33,384 bases of DNA from Sphingomonadales bacterium (GCA_009993585.1 JAACTG010000121.1:1-33384); one strand, 5' to 3'. Shown: positions 8,279 to 16,083, counted from the stretch's first letter. The notes: a model not told the origin generated them from the sequence alone. Made by a program: numbers and translations.

Positions 8279-8716
8279 ATGAGAATGATGACCTATGCCG
8301 CGACCGCCCTGTCGGCCGGCGTGTTACTGACCGGCTGCGCGACGATCGCCGGCACCGTCGGCGAAAGCTGGAACACCGCATTGGTCGGCAATCAGGAAGT
8401 CCCTGGCCCCGGCGACCCTGATGGCACCGGCACCGCCAAGGTCACCGCCGACGCGACGACCGACACCGTCTGCTACGACATCACCGTCCAGCGTATCGGC
8501 GCGCCGACCGCAGCGCATCTCCATCGCGGCACAGCCGGCACTGCCGGACCGCCGGTCGTCACTTTCAAAGCCCCGACCGCGGGAGCCTCGAGCGAATGCC
8601 TGCGCGTCGACAAGGCGCTCGCCGCAGCGATCATCGCCGATCCGTCGAACTATTACGTCAATATCCACACCGCCGATTATCCCAACGGCGCGATCCGCGG
8701 GCAGCTCGCACGATGA
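8279..8716 (+). CDS. CHRD-domain lipoprotein
   Basis: The 145-aa product begins with a lipoprotein signal peptide ending in a LLTGC lipobox (Cys about residue 19), so it is an envelope lipoprotein. The rest is one CHRD domain, a beta-rich module first described in chordin. Its typical words are NQEVPGPGDPDGTG, CYDITV, AAHLHRG and the closing NYYVNIHTADYPNGAIRGQL. Function in bacteria is unknown. GGAGAG precedes the ATG. Its stop overlaps the start of the downstream osmC-like gene (ATGA), so the two are translated together. Confidence 0.92.
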   Translation: MRMMTYAATALSAGVLLTGCATIAGTVGESWNTALVGNQEVPGPGDPDGTGTAKVTADATTDTVCYDITVQRIGAPTAAHLHRGTAGTAGPPVVTFKAPTAGASSECLRVDKALAAAIIADPSNYYVNIHTADYPNGAIRGQLAR

Positions 8717-9150
8717 GCACGATCCACAAGAGCGGCTCGGCGCGCTACGAAGGCCTCGGCAAGGACGGCAAGGGCCACGTCTCGACCCAGTCGGGCGCGC
8801 TCGACAACCAGCCCTACGGCTTCCAGACGCGCTTCGAGGACAAGCCCGGGACGAATCCCGAGGAACTCATCGCAGCCGCGCATGCCAGCTGCTTCACGAT
8901 GGCATTGAGCTTCGGTCTCGCTAAGGCGGGTCATAGCGACGGCACTGTCGAAACCAAATCGGTCGTCAGCCTGGAAAAGGACGGCGACGGGTTCAAGGTG
9001 ACCAAATCGGCGCTGACGCTGACCGCGACCATCGACGGCATTTCGTCCGAAGATTTCGCGGCTGCAGCCGCCGATGCCAAGGCGAACTGCCCGTTGTCGA
9101 AGCTGCTCGACTGCGAAATCACGCTAGAGCACAGCCTCAACGGCGCCTGA
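8713..9150 (+). CDS. osmC: OsmC-family peroxiredoxin
   Basis: Translation starts at ATG 8713, overlapping the preceding stop by 4 bp; a longer open frame upstream is out of context. OsmC enzymes reduce organic hydroperoxides using two conserved Cys in the dimer interface. Both are visible, in AHASCFTMAL (about residue 59) and ANCPLSKLL (about residue 125). The N-terminal GSARYEGLGKDGKGHVSTQSG is typical of the OsmC rather than the Ohr branch. The length (145 aa) is normal. Coupling to a CHRD lipoprotein suggests a joint envelope or oxidative stress response, which is inference. Confidence 0.95.
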   Translation: MSTIHKSGSARYEGLGKDGKGHVSTQSGALDNQPYGFQTRFEDKPGTNPEELIAAAHASCFTMALSFGLAKAGHSDGTVETKSVVSLEKDGDGFKVTKSALTLTATIDGISSEDFAAAAADAKANCPLSKLLDCEITLEHSLNGA

Positions 9151-9224
9151 GCGCGTCACGCCGAAAAGACCGAGACCGCCCAACGGGTCGGTCGGCATAT
9201 CGCGCAACGATAATTGCCCTAATG

Positions 9225-9256
9225 AAAATGGGAGCCGACATTGCTGTCGGCTCCCA
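9225..9256 (-). terminator. Minus-strand terminator of the candidate RNA
   Basis: TGGGAGCCGAC (9229-9239) pairs perfectly with GTCGGCTCCCA (9246-9256). Read on the minus strand the hairpin is followed by TTTTCATT; on the plus strand no T-run follows. It therefore terminates minus-strand transcription and is not the osmC terminator, though it could stabilise that mRNA. Confidence 0.6.
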
Positions 9257-9600
9257 CTGCGCCACGGATGGATTTGTTTCGATCCGAAGATCGTCGCATC
9301 TCCGTCGGGCGTCCGGTTTGATTTCCCTCCGAAGAGGCAAATCAGACCCGATATCGCGTCCTTCCGGTTCGAAACCTGAGCTCGCGCCGCGGATTCTACT
9401 TTGGTTTTGTGCGACATCCCGCGTCCGCATTTCGCTTCACACTCCACGAGGGAGTCTTCCGCATCATACCTGGCGGTCTTCCGGTGGAACCTTCCTCATC
9501 CTTCTGCCGCGCCTCCGAAGAGGCTTGGCTTCCGTCCGAAGGTTCGCCCTTCCGATGAATTGACAATGACTCGCCAGCCCGAGTCGGATCAAATGAAAAA
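9229..9600 (-). ncRNA. Candidate structured RNA of about 370 nt, family not recognised
   Basis: On the minus strand the region runs from the DnaA-box area to a terminator-like hairpin with a TTTT tail. In between are many short GC stems closed by TTCG-type tetraloops, the most stable RNA tetraloop class. I checked by eye for RNase P, tmRNA, SRP and 6S signatures and found none. The approximate 5' end is a guess. A short open frame of 73 codons lies in the same strand but starts with TTG inside a DnaA box and lacks a ribosome binding site. Confidence 0.4.
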
Positions 9601-9607
9601 TGCCGAG

Positions 9608-9640
9608 TTATCCACAATCACGCAACTAAGCTGTGGATAA
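9608..9640. promoter_or_regulatory. Pair of perfect inverted DnaA boxes
   Basis: TTATCCACA (9608-9616) and TGTGGATAA (9632-9640) both match the strict DnaA-box consensus, facing each other across 15 bp. Flanks are locally AT-rich (AACATTATTGCG to the right). They sit at the upstream end of the candidate minus-strand RNA and between it and the small gene at 9670-9864. Confidence 0.65.
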
Positions 9641-9669
9641 CCTCTGCATTCGCAACATTATTGCGTATT

Positions 9670-9864
9670 TCAGGGATGATTCCTCGTGGTCAGCGACTCG
9701 TCGTTCGCTTCTTCATCGTCGATCGGGGCGCCGCGATCGGGATTGAGGTCGGTTTCGATCCCGTCCCTAACCGGATGTTTGCCCTCGACCTCGAGAATTT
9801 CGGCGCGCTGATCCTCGTCATAGTCGGACAAATCCTGCCCGCTGGTATCGACCTGTCCGTCCAT
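9670..9864 (-). CDS. Small acidic hypothetical protein (64 aa)
   Basis: ATG 9864 has AGAGGAA upstream at correct spacing. The product is hydrophilic and strongly acidic (many Asp and Glu, for example DLSDYDEDQRAEILEVEG) and has no membrane segment, so it is probably cytoplasmic and partly disordered. No family is recognised. It lies 61 bp after the end of the DUF2254 gene on the same strand and may be the last gene of that transcript. Confidence 0.6.
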   Translation of the reverse strand: MDGQVDTSGQDLSDYDEDQRAEILEVEGKHPVRDGIETDLNPDRGAPIDDEEANDESLTTRNHP

Positions 9865-9925
9865 CGTGAATTCCTCTGCTGTGTTGCGATCAAACGCTCG
9901 ACCTGCCCGCTCGTTCCGCCGTGAC

Positions 9926-11266
9926 CTAGGCGCCGCGCGTTTCCATCGCCGCCAGCGTCTCGCGGAAATTCGCGTAGCGCGCTTCGAGCTCGTCGAGCGC
10001 CGGTCCGGCCAGCGACTCGCGCGCCTGGCTCATCAGCAGTGCGCCCTCCTTGGCGATCGCATCGCGCCGCCGCTGCGACGAAGCCGCCGTCGCGCTGGCG
10101 AACAGGCAATCGAGGAAATTCTTCGCCGCGAGCGGGCTGCCCGCTGCCGAGGCCCGGATGCCGCCGAAGCCCCGTGCCAGAAAGTGCGTGAAATCGTCCG
10201 AGAGCGGCAATACGCGCTCATGCGAATAGCGATTCTGCTCGGGGCCACGCGACAGGTCGCGGCGCGCGATTTCGCCGGTTGCCGCGCCGAGCCAATGCAT
10301 CGCGGTGATCGCGGTGAAAGGATCGTTGATCCCCGGCGACAGCGCGCGCAGCGCGATTTCGACCAGCTCGTCGATCAGGAATTCGAGGTCCTGCGTTGGC
10401 GTTCGCCGCCCGCCCATCGCGAAACAGTTGCGGATGTCGCCGATCGCATCGTCGTCCCAGTCGCCGCCCGACACCTTGGCGAATGTCATGTCGGGATGGA
10501 CGAAGTCGCCGGTGCGGACGTTGAGGACGATCGTGCCGCCGCGCGCCTCGGCGATGTCGTCGAGCGAGGCGAAGTCGATGATCTGGACATAGCCGCTGTC
10601 GCGCGCGGTAATCGCTTTGCCGTCGGGCCGTTCGCCCGGCTCGGTGCCGTCGTCCTTGTCGGGGAAGCGCCGCTTGAGATCGTGGATCAATCGCTCGCCG
10701 ATGCCTTCGAGCACCGTGTTGATGCGGATGCTCGACGGGATATGGTTGAGGAAATAGACGAGTACGGCGACCGCAATGCCGACCAGCACGGTCGCGACCA
10801 GCAACGACAGCTGCGGAACGAAACCCGGTGCGATCGTCGATACCGCGTCGGCGACCGTCGTGGCCTGCTCGCTTTCGCTGCGGACGACGCGCATCACCAT
10901 GACCGCATAAACGAACGTGGCGATGAAGGTGCCGAGCGACAGCTGGTTGCCGCGATCCTCCATGAAGTTGGTCAACAGCCGCGGACCGTATGTCCCTGAG
11001 GCATAAGCAACCGCCGCAATCGTGATCGAAAACACCGTCGAGGCAACGCCGATCATCGATCCGGCGATCACCGTCAGCGTGTTGCGCGCACCGTCGGGGC
11101 GCGCCGGACTCAGCCAATTGACCTGGCTCAGATATTCGGCCGCCCAAGCGCGATCGAGATAGACGGTGACGAACGCCAGGATCGCCGCGAGGCCGGAGAA
11201 GATCGCCGGGTAGAACCAATAGCTTGCGTTGACGCTCACCCACCAGTTGCGCAGCGCCGCGATCAT
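9926..11266 (-). CDS. DUF2254 family inner-membrane protein
   Basis: The start is ATG 11266, which overlaps the nadA stop (ATGA). The open frame extends much further upstream, but only as a shadow of nadA. The 446-aa product has four membrane helices, at about residues 15-37, 63-90, 109-130 and 150-172, then a soluble C-terminal half. DUF2254 hallmarks include the SWYFYP-like start (SYWFYPAIF), GSMIGVASTVFSITIAAVAYASGTYG split over the second helix, and ALSPGINDPFTA in the soluble part. The function of DUF2254 proteins is not established. The tight coupling to NAD synthesis is notable but may only reflect genome compaction. Confidence 0.92.
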   Translation of the reverse strand: MIAALRNWWVSVNASYWFYPAIFSGLAAILAFVTVYLDRAWAAEYLSQVNWLSPARPDGARNTLTVIAGSMIGVASTVFSITIAAVAYASGTYGPRLLTNFMEDRGNQLSLGTFIATFVYAVMVMRVVRSESEQATTVADAVSTIAPGFVPQLSLLVATVLVGIAVAVLVYFLNHIPSSIRINTVLEGIGERLIHDLKRRFPDKDDGTEPGERPDGKAITARDSGYVQIIDFASLDDIAEARGGTIVLNVRTGDFVHPDMTFAKVSGGDWDDDAIGDIRNCFAMGGRRTPTQDLEFLIDELVEIALRALSPGINDPFTAITAMHWLGAATGEIARRDLSRGPEQNRYSHERVLPLSDDFTHFLARGFGGIRASAAGSPLAAKNFLDCLFASATAASSQRRRDAIAKEGALLMSQARESLAGPALDELEARYANFRETLAAMETRGA

Positions 11267-12258
11267 GCTCGCGGCGTGCCCAGATCGCCCTGCCCCAATG
11301 TGCCGGACGCCATTTCGAGCATCCGGTCGAGCGACTTTTTCGCCCCCAATCGAATCCCCTCCTCGATCTCGATGCGCGGCTCCAGGTCGCGCAACGCGAC
11401 ATAGAGCTTCTCGATCGTGTTGAGCGCCATGTACGGACAGATGTTGCAGTTGCAGTTGCCGTCGGCACCGGGCGCGCCGATGAACGTCTTCTCGGGTACC
11501 GCCTTTTCCATCTGGTGGATGATGTGCGGCTCGGTCGCGACGATCACCGTGTCGCTCTCGCTCGTCTTGACGAATTGCAGGATGCCGCTGGTCGATCCGA
11601 CATAGTCGGCGTGATCGATGATATGCGGCGGGCATTCGGGGTGCGCCGCGACCGGCGCGCCGGGATGCTGCGCCTTGAGCTTGATGAGTTCGGTCTCGCT
11701 GAACGCCTCGTGGACGATGCAGACGCCCGGCCACAGCAGCATCTCGCGGTCGAACTTGCGCGCGAGGTAGCCGCCGAGATGCTTGTCGGGTCCGAAGATG
11801 ATCTTCTGGTCGCGCGGGATCTGACTGAGGATCGTCTCGGCCGAAGAGCTCGTGACGATGATGTCGCTCAGCGCCTTCACTGCCGCCGAACAGTTGATGT
11901 ATGTCAGCGCGATATGGTCGGGATGCTTGGCGCGAAACACCCGAAATTGTTCGGGCGGACAGCTGTCCTCTAGGCTGCATCCTGCCGCCATGTCGGGCAG
12001 GATGACGATCTTTTCGGGGCTCAGGATCTTGGCGGTCTCGGCCATGAACTTGACGCCGCAAAAGGCGATGACGTCGGCGTCGGTCTCGGCCGCCTTCTTC
12101 GACAGCTCGAGACTGTCCCCGACGAAATCGGCGAGATCCTGGAGCTCGGGCGTCTGGTAATAATGCGCCAGGACCACGGCGTTACGCTCCTTGCGCAGGC
12201 GCTCGATCTCGGCGCGCAGGTCGATCCCGGCAAGGCTGCCGCTTGGCGGTGCGGTCAT
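11263..12258 (-). CDS. nadA: Quinolinate synthase A
   Basis: NadA condenses iminoaspartate with dihydroxyacetone phosphate to quinolinate, the first committed precursor in de novo NAD synthesis, using a [4Fe-4S] cluster. The 331-aa protein has the family start (ERNAVVLAHYYQTPELQDLAD), the CGVKFMAETAKIL motif, and the cluster Cys candidates C123 (INCSAAVKA), C209 (HPECPP) and C274 or a neighbour (CNCNICPY). The usual partners nadB and nadC are not nearby. The start codon overlaps the DUF4230 gene stop and the stop overlaps the DUF2254 start, both as ATGA. Confidence 0.98.
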   Translation of the reverse strand: MTAPPSGSLAGIDLRAEIERLRKERNAVVLAHYYQTPELQDLADFVGDSLELSKKAAETDADVIAFCGVKFMAETAKILSPEKIVILPDMAAGCSLEDSCPPEQFRVFRAKHPDHIALTYINCSAAVKALSDIIVTSSSAETILSQIPRDQKIIFGPDKHLGGYLARKFDREMLLWPGVCIVHEAFSETELIKLKAQHPGAPVAAHPECPPHIIDHADYVGSTSGILQFVKTSESDTVIVATEPHIIHQMEKAVPEKTFIGAPGADGNCNCNICPYMALNTIEKLYVALRDLEPRIEIEEGIRLGAKKSLDRMLEMASGTLGQGDLGTPRA

Positions 12259-12947
12259 TGTGAGCTGTCCTTTTCCCCGTCGAAGCGCACGTCGACGGTC
12301 ACATTGTCATAACCCGCGACTTGCAGCGGGATCGTCAGATTCTGGCGGATCGCGCCCTTGGCCGCCGCCCGAGCAAGGTCCATCAGGACTGGATTGGCGG
12401 CCTGTTTCGCCGCCTGCTGCTCGGCCAGGCGGGTATTGTTGCGGTTGAGCCGTTCCTGCGCGTCGCGCGTAATGAGCACGCCTTCGCGAATATATTGTGC
12501 ACGCGCCTCGTCGAGATTGGGGCGGCTGACGCTGAGCGGCGGCAGTGTAACCGACAATATGCTGCGTTCGGCGTTCCAGCGCATCCGTTGGCGATCGATC
12601 CGCGACAGGTCGAGCCGATAGTCGACGCGCGCGGGGATGACCGCGATCTGTTTTGACTTGAGCAGGCCAAGCATGCGCTCGTCGTCGCTCGCCACGACCG
12701 GGGCGAGCTGCGCACTGAAGACCGTCAGGCTGTTCTGTTTCTCGAACGCCAGCAGCGAGGTGGCGAGCGGATCGCCCAGCGGTTCTGGGCCGAACGCGCG
12801 CCAGGCCAGCCATGCCGCGACGGCAAGCGTCAGCGCCAGCAGCACCCATGGCGCCCGTCTCGCCGGCGGCGCAGCCATCGGCCGAGCGTGGGGCGCGAGC
12901 GTTGGCGCGATGCCAGCTCGCTCTTCGCGTTCTACAGTCTCGGTCAT
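12255..12947 (-). CDS. DUF4230 family single-pass membrane protein
   Basis: ATG 12947 overlaps the stop of the MBL-fold gene; the upstream open frame is a shadow of that gene. The 230-aa product has a short Pro/Ala-rich N-terminus, one membrane helix (about residues 34-50), and a mainly beta extracytoplasmic domain. The latter carries typical DUF4230 features: LTVFSAQLAPVV near residue 75, an IPARVDYRLDLS strand and a long C-terminal helix. The function is unknown. It sits between a hydrolase and nadA in a chain of ATGA overlaps. Family assignment is from general pattern and should be checked. Confidence 0.8.
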   Translation of the reverse strand: MTETVEREERAGIAPTLAPHARPMAAPPARRAPWVLLALTLAVAAWLAWRAFGPEPLGDPLATSLLAFEKQNSLTVFSAQLAPVVASDDERMLGLLKSKQIAVIPARVDYRLDLSRIDRQRMRWNAERSILSVTLPPLSVSRPNLDEARAQYIREGVLITRDAQERLNRNNTRLAEQQAAKQAANPVLMDLARAAAKGAIRQNLTIPLQVAGYDNVTVDVRFDGEKDSSQ

Positions 12948-13822
12948 GTTGGGCAAATCGTCCATTGCTCTCCTGAACGGGCGACACGCCCCTGACGTTC
13001 CAGTTCGATCAGATGCGCCAACACCGATCGCCCTGCCGCGCCGTATAGCCGCGGATCGAGTCCCTTGTACATCGACGGCACCATCTCTTCGATCCGGTCG
13101 GTGCCGTCGGCGATGCGGCGCAGGATCTGCCCCTCGCGCTGGCGACGATGCCCCATCATGCCGCGCACCAGCTTGCGTGGGCTCTCGATCGCCGGGCCGT
13201 GCGCCGGATAGTAGACCCGGTCGTCGCGATCGAGCAGCAGCGCCATGCTCGCCATGTAATCGGCCATGTCGCCGTCGGGCGGGCTGACGACGGTGGTCGA
13301 CCAACCCATCACGTGGTCGCCGGTGAACAGCGCGCCAGACGGGGTCAGCGCGTAGCACAGATGGTTCGACGTATGTCCCGGGGTCGCGACCGCCGTCAGT
13401 GTCCAGCGATCGCCGGCGACCTGCTCGCCATCCGCGAGGACGCGGTCGGGGGCGTAATCGACGTCGAACGCGGCATCGGCACGTGGACCGTCGTCCTCCA
13501 GCGTGAGGGGGGCGCACCCGATGATCGGTGCGCCGGTGCGTTCGGCGAGCGGCGCGGCGGCGGGACTGTGGTCGCGATGCGTGTGCGTGCACAGAATGGC
13601 GACGACGGATCGGCCGGCGACACCGGCGAGGAGAGCCGCGATATGCGCTTCGTCGGCGGGACCTGGGTCGATCACCGCGACGTCGCTGCGGCCGACCAGA
13701 TAGGTTTGCGTGCCGGTATATGTGTACGGCGATGGATTGGGTGCCAATACCCGCGCAACCATCGGCTCAATCACGTCGAGCAGGCCGACGGGCTCTGATA
13801 CTGGTCCAGCCATAAGGACCAT
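12944..13822 (-). CDS. MBL-fold metallohydrolase, LACTB2-like with C-terminal winged helix
   Basis: The 292-aa product has the metallo-beta-lactamase metal motif THTHRDH (residues 79-85), the downstream His in TPGHT (H150) and the Asp in TGDH (D169), so both metal sites look intact. The C-terminal region (VPSMYKGLDPRLYGAAGRSV followed by a helical stretch) matches the winged-helix tail of the LACTB2 type. Relatives are RNases or thioester and lactone hydrolases, so 'beta-lactamase' should not be assumed. The start could be ATG 13822 or 13813; neither has a strong ribosome binding site. It lies 65 bp after a BlaR1-like gene on the same strand and heads a four-gene overlapping chain. Confidence 0.93.
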   Translation of the reverse strand: MVLMAGPVSEPVGLLDVIEPMVARVLAPNPSPYTYTGTQTYLVGRSDVAVIDPGPADEAHIAALLAGVAGRSVVAILCTHTHRDHSPAAAPLAERTGAPIIGCAPLTLEDDGPRADAAFDVDYAPDRVLADGEQVAGDRWTLTAVATPGHTSNHLCYALTPSGALFTGDHVMGWSTTVVSPPDGDMADYMASMALLLDRDDRVYYPAHGPAIESPRKLVRGMMGHRRQREGQILRRIADGTDRIEEMVPSMYKGLDPRLYGAAGRSVLAHLIELERQGRVARSGEQWTICPT

Positions 13823-13887
13823 GTGGCATCGACCAGGGCAAAGGAAAAGGCCTTGCCGAAATGCATCGCCACGATGGCGGTCGGGCG

Positions 13888-15522
13888 TCAGCCCCGCTCA
13901 GACTTCAGCTTGGCGATTTCCTTGGCTATTCCGGCAAGAATAGCGGCCTTCGCCTGCACGGGAATGTCTTCGTCCTCTTCGACTTCGCTCCGGGCTTCGA
14001 TCAAGCTTTCAAGAACGTCCGCGCGCGCTTCGCGCAACTCTTCCGCGACCTCGCGCTCGATCGCGCGCGCCATGGATTCATCGGAGCAGATCGAAATACT
14101 CATGGTTTGTGGGCGACCCCGCCGCGCAGGGATGGTCTTGATACGGACCGGCTCATCGGCATCGCAGTCATTGTCATTCACGACCTGAACACGCGGAATC
14201 TTCGCCACGACGAAATCGCTGTCGATCGCGATCCTCGCCTGATCGCGCTTCGCCTTGGCGACGATCTCGACCGCCTCCGCGGCATGGCGGGCGGCAGCCG
14301 CGCTTTGGCGGACACTGACTTCGGCAGATCGCGACGAAGATTGTATCGACGACGTTGCGCTCGACATGACCGGCCGTATCGCCGCGACTGCGGCAGGCGC
14401 CGTCCCGTTTGATCCAGCCACGCCTTCGGGCAGCGCCAGCGACGGTGGCAGTGCGAGCGGGGTGTCCATCGGAAAGGAGAGCGTCGGGGAACTGGCGCTG
14501 AATGGCTGCGCACTGCTCGATCGCGCAACTGACGGCCCCTCAGGCCCCGCCGCCTGTTCATCGGCGGCTATTGCGCTTGCTGGAACGACCGTCGCAGTGA
14601 CGAGCAGAGACGTCGCGGCCAGCATGCCGATCAACGCCACACCCGCCACCAGGCGCGATTTGGAAAAGGATCGGGCTTGCTTGAGCGAGATCAATCGCTG
14701 GCCGACGCTGTGGCGTTCGATGATGGGCGCAACGAGGCCCGATCCCAGAAACTGGGAGCCTGTTGCAGCCTTTGCCAGCGTCAGCGCATAGGTAAATCGC
14801 TCGCTGCCATCCGCTCGCGCGGTGACGCGCGCATCGCAGCACTGTTCCTGATCAAGACGAAAGGCGCGCCAGGCCACCCACGCGATAGGATTGAACCAGT
14901 GCACGCTCAACATGATCGCCGCGGCGACATTTGCCCATAAATCGCCGTGCCGATGATGTTCCGCTTCATGCCAGAGTACGTAATTTCGTTCGCGCTGATC
15001 GAACCGAGCCTCGAAGTCGACGGGAACAACGATCAGCCTACGAAAAAGACCGATCGCGAGCGGACCTTGGGCCACGGGACTGCGCATGACCTGGCAGCCC
15101 TGAAACCAGCGGTCCGGCATCGCAGCCCCCAGGATGCGACGGCGAAATCCTAAATGGGACCAGAAAATCGCCAACAGCAGGCACCCAGCGCCCATGAACC
15201 AGATTTGCGGGAGATAATAGATAAAGCCTCCCCAGAGCGCTTCGAACAGCGAAGGCGCGGTCGCATCGATGCCAGGGGCGGCGTAATACAGGCCGGCAGT
15301 CCCTGCTGCTGATATGTCGGGCGCAAGGGCCGGCTCAGCAAGGGGATCGCCGACGAATGCCGGGGTCAAAAGACGCACAAGAGGTATCGACCACAGGAAA
15401 TAGGCTATGCGCGGACCGAATGCCGATATGAACGGCCGTCGGATGGCCAAGACAATCAGCATCAGGACGCTCGTCACCGCCAGCGTTTCGCCCAGCCAGG
15501 TGAGCGAATAGGGCGCGATCAC
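13888..15522 (-). CDS. BlaR1/M56-family membrane metallopeptidase
   Basis: A GTG start at 15522 overlaps the blaI-like stop (GTGA). The 544-aa protein has membrane segments at about residues 8-28, 38-55, 98-122 and 297-320. Between the last two lies the M56 zinc protease core: WHEAEHHRHGDLW (HEAEH at 185-189) with a third ligand in DQEQCCDA (E226). In known BlaR1/MecR1 systems this gluzincin responds to an inducer and inactivates the BlaI repressor. The C-terminal 220 residues are Ser/Ala-rich then charged and helical. I see no penicillin-binding sensor domain (no SxxK plus KTG arrangement), so the inducer is probably not a beta-lactam detected by that route. Confidence 0.93.
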   Translation of the reverse strand: MIAPYSLTWLGETLAVTSVLMLIVLAIRRPFISAFGPRIAYFLWSIPLVRLLTPAFVGDPLAEPALAPDISAAGTAGLYYAAPGIDATAPSLFEALWGGFIYYLPQIWFMGAGCLLLAIFWSHLGFRRRILGAAMPDRWFQGCQVMRSPVAQGPLAIGLFRRLIVVPVDFEARFDQRERNYVLWHEAEHHRHGDLWANVAAAIMLSVHWFNPIAWVAWRAFRLDQEQCCDARVTARADGSERFTYALTLAKAATGSQFLGSGLVAPIIERHSVGQRLISLKQARSFSKSRLVAGVALIGMLAATSLLVTATVVPASAIAADEQAAGPEGPSVARSSSAQPFSASSPTLSFPMDTPLALPPSLALPEGVAGSNGTAPAAVAAIRPVMSSATSSIQSSSRSAEVSVRQSAAAARHAAEAVEIVAKAKRDQARIAIDSDFVVAKIPRVQVVNDNDCDADEPVRIKTIPARRGRPQTMSISICSDESMARAIEREVAEELREARADVLESLIEARSEVEEDEDIPVQAKAAILAGIAKEIAKLKSERG

Positions 15523-15890
15523 GGACGCAGGTCCTTCAGAAGCGCTTCGATCGCGGCAATATCCTCCTTGCTCAGGACATCGCGCTCGGCAAGGTGCGCG
15601 ACCAGCGGGCTGACCTTGCCGGCGAACAGTCGGTCGATCAGCCGGCGCGATTCGGCGACGGCATGATCGTCGCGCTCGATGAGCGGACGATAGAGATAAC
15701 GTCGTCCCTGCGCCTCGAATGCGACCGCACCCTTGTTAACCAGCCGCGAAAGCAACGTCTTGACCGTTTGCAACGTCCATCCCTGGGCATCGGCGACGCG
15801 ATCGGCGATTTCGACCGCGGTCAGCGGTGATTCCTCCCACAAGGGGGTAATGACTGCATATTCCGACTCGCTGATCCGTTCCACGGCCAT
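15519..15890 (-). CDS. BlaI/MecI/CopY-family winged-helix repressor
   Basis: ATG 15890 (123 aa) is chosen because AGAGGA lies 6 bases before it; an upstream ATG-less extension reaches 15950. The protein shows the family pattern: an N-terminal ISESEYAVITPLWEESPLTA, a recognition helix with TVKTLLSRLVNKGAVAFE, the wing RRYLYRPLIERD, and a C-terminal dimerisation helix pair. Such dimers repress divergent or own promoters and are cleaved after activation of the partner M56 protease encoded next door. A candidate operator is listed at 15932-15943. Confidence 0.95.
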   Translation of the reverse strand: MAVERISESEYAVITPLWEESPLTAVEIADRVADAQGWTLQTVKTLLSRLVNKGAVAFEAQGRRYLYRPLIERDDHAVAESRRLIDRLFAGKVSPLVAHLAERDVLSKEDIAAIEALLKDLRP

Positions 15891-15931
15891 AATCGTCCTC
15901 TCGTTCGGAACCCCCAGTAAAGCATTGTCGA

Positions 15932-15943
15932 TTACGGGTGTAA
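15932..15943. promoter_or_regulatory. Candidate BlaI-type operator
   Basis: TTACGGGTGTAA is a perfect 4-bp dyad (TTAC..GTAA) with a 4-base spacer, 42 bp upstream of the repressor ATG. It resembles, but is shorter than, the TACA..TGTA core known for BlaI/MecI. Position and symmetry are suggestive only. Confidence 0.35.
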
Positions 15944-16056
15944 ACAACAAATGTTAGCTGTGGGCGGACACTATCTGTCGGAGTTTTTGACACGATGCCA
16001 GCGGATTAACCTTTCGCGAACCATCGTCGGCCGCCTGACGGGCCAACATGTCACAA

Positions 16057-16073
16057 CTGGCATGCTCGCTGCA
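16057..16073 (+). promoter_or_regulatory. Sigma-54-type promoter candidate
   Basis: CTGGCATGCTCGCTGCA aligns with the -24/-12 consensus YTGGCACGRNNNTTGCW. The invariant GG (16059-16060) and GC (16071-16072) are separated by exactly 10 bp. Transcription would begin near 16084. Whether this organism carries rpoN is unknown from the window. Confidence 0.4.
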
Positions 16074-16083
16074 TAGTCTTCAA

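Larger units (their letters stand above)
9151..9669. other. Long non-protein-coding stretch with RNA-like hairpins
   Basis: No open frame here has a convincing start, ribosome binding site or protein-like composition. The stretch is instead full of small stem-loops, several with CGAA or TTCG loops, for example CCTC-CGAA-GAGG near 9328 and GCCTC-CGAA-GAGGC near 9510. A terminator-like hairpin lies at the left end (minus strand) and two inverted DnaA boxes at the right end. These are listed separately. Confidence 0.7.

Noticed and set aside
9222-9563. Plus-strand open frame of 113 codons between osmC and the small acidic gene
   Set aside because: It starts inside the terminator-like hairpin region, has no ribosome binding site, and its Ser/Arg-rich composition follows from RNA-like hairpin sequence.
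9229-9600. RNase P RNA or tmRNA as the identity of the structured region
   Set aside because: The conserved GAGGAAAGTC and ACAGAA motifs of RNase P and the tag-encoding and tRNA-like parts of tmRNA are absent on both strands.
9396-9617. Minus-strand 73-codon frame in the candidate RNA
   Set aside because: Its only start is a TTG inside a DnaA box and no Shine-Dalgarno sequence precedes it; the hairpin density suggests RNA. It remains a possible alternative to the ncRNA call.
12944-13822. Calling the MBL-fold gene a beta-lactamase because it neighbours BlaI/BlaR1
   Set aside because: The C-terminal winged helix and the sequence around the metal site fit the LACTB2-like group and not class B beta-lactamases.
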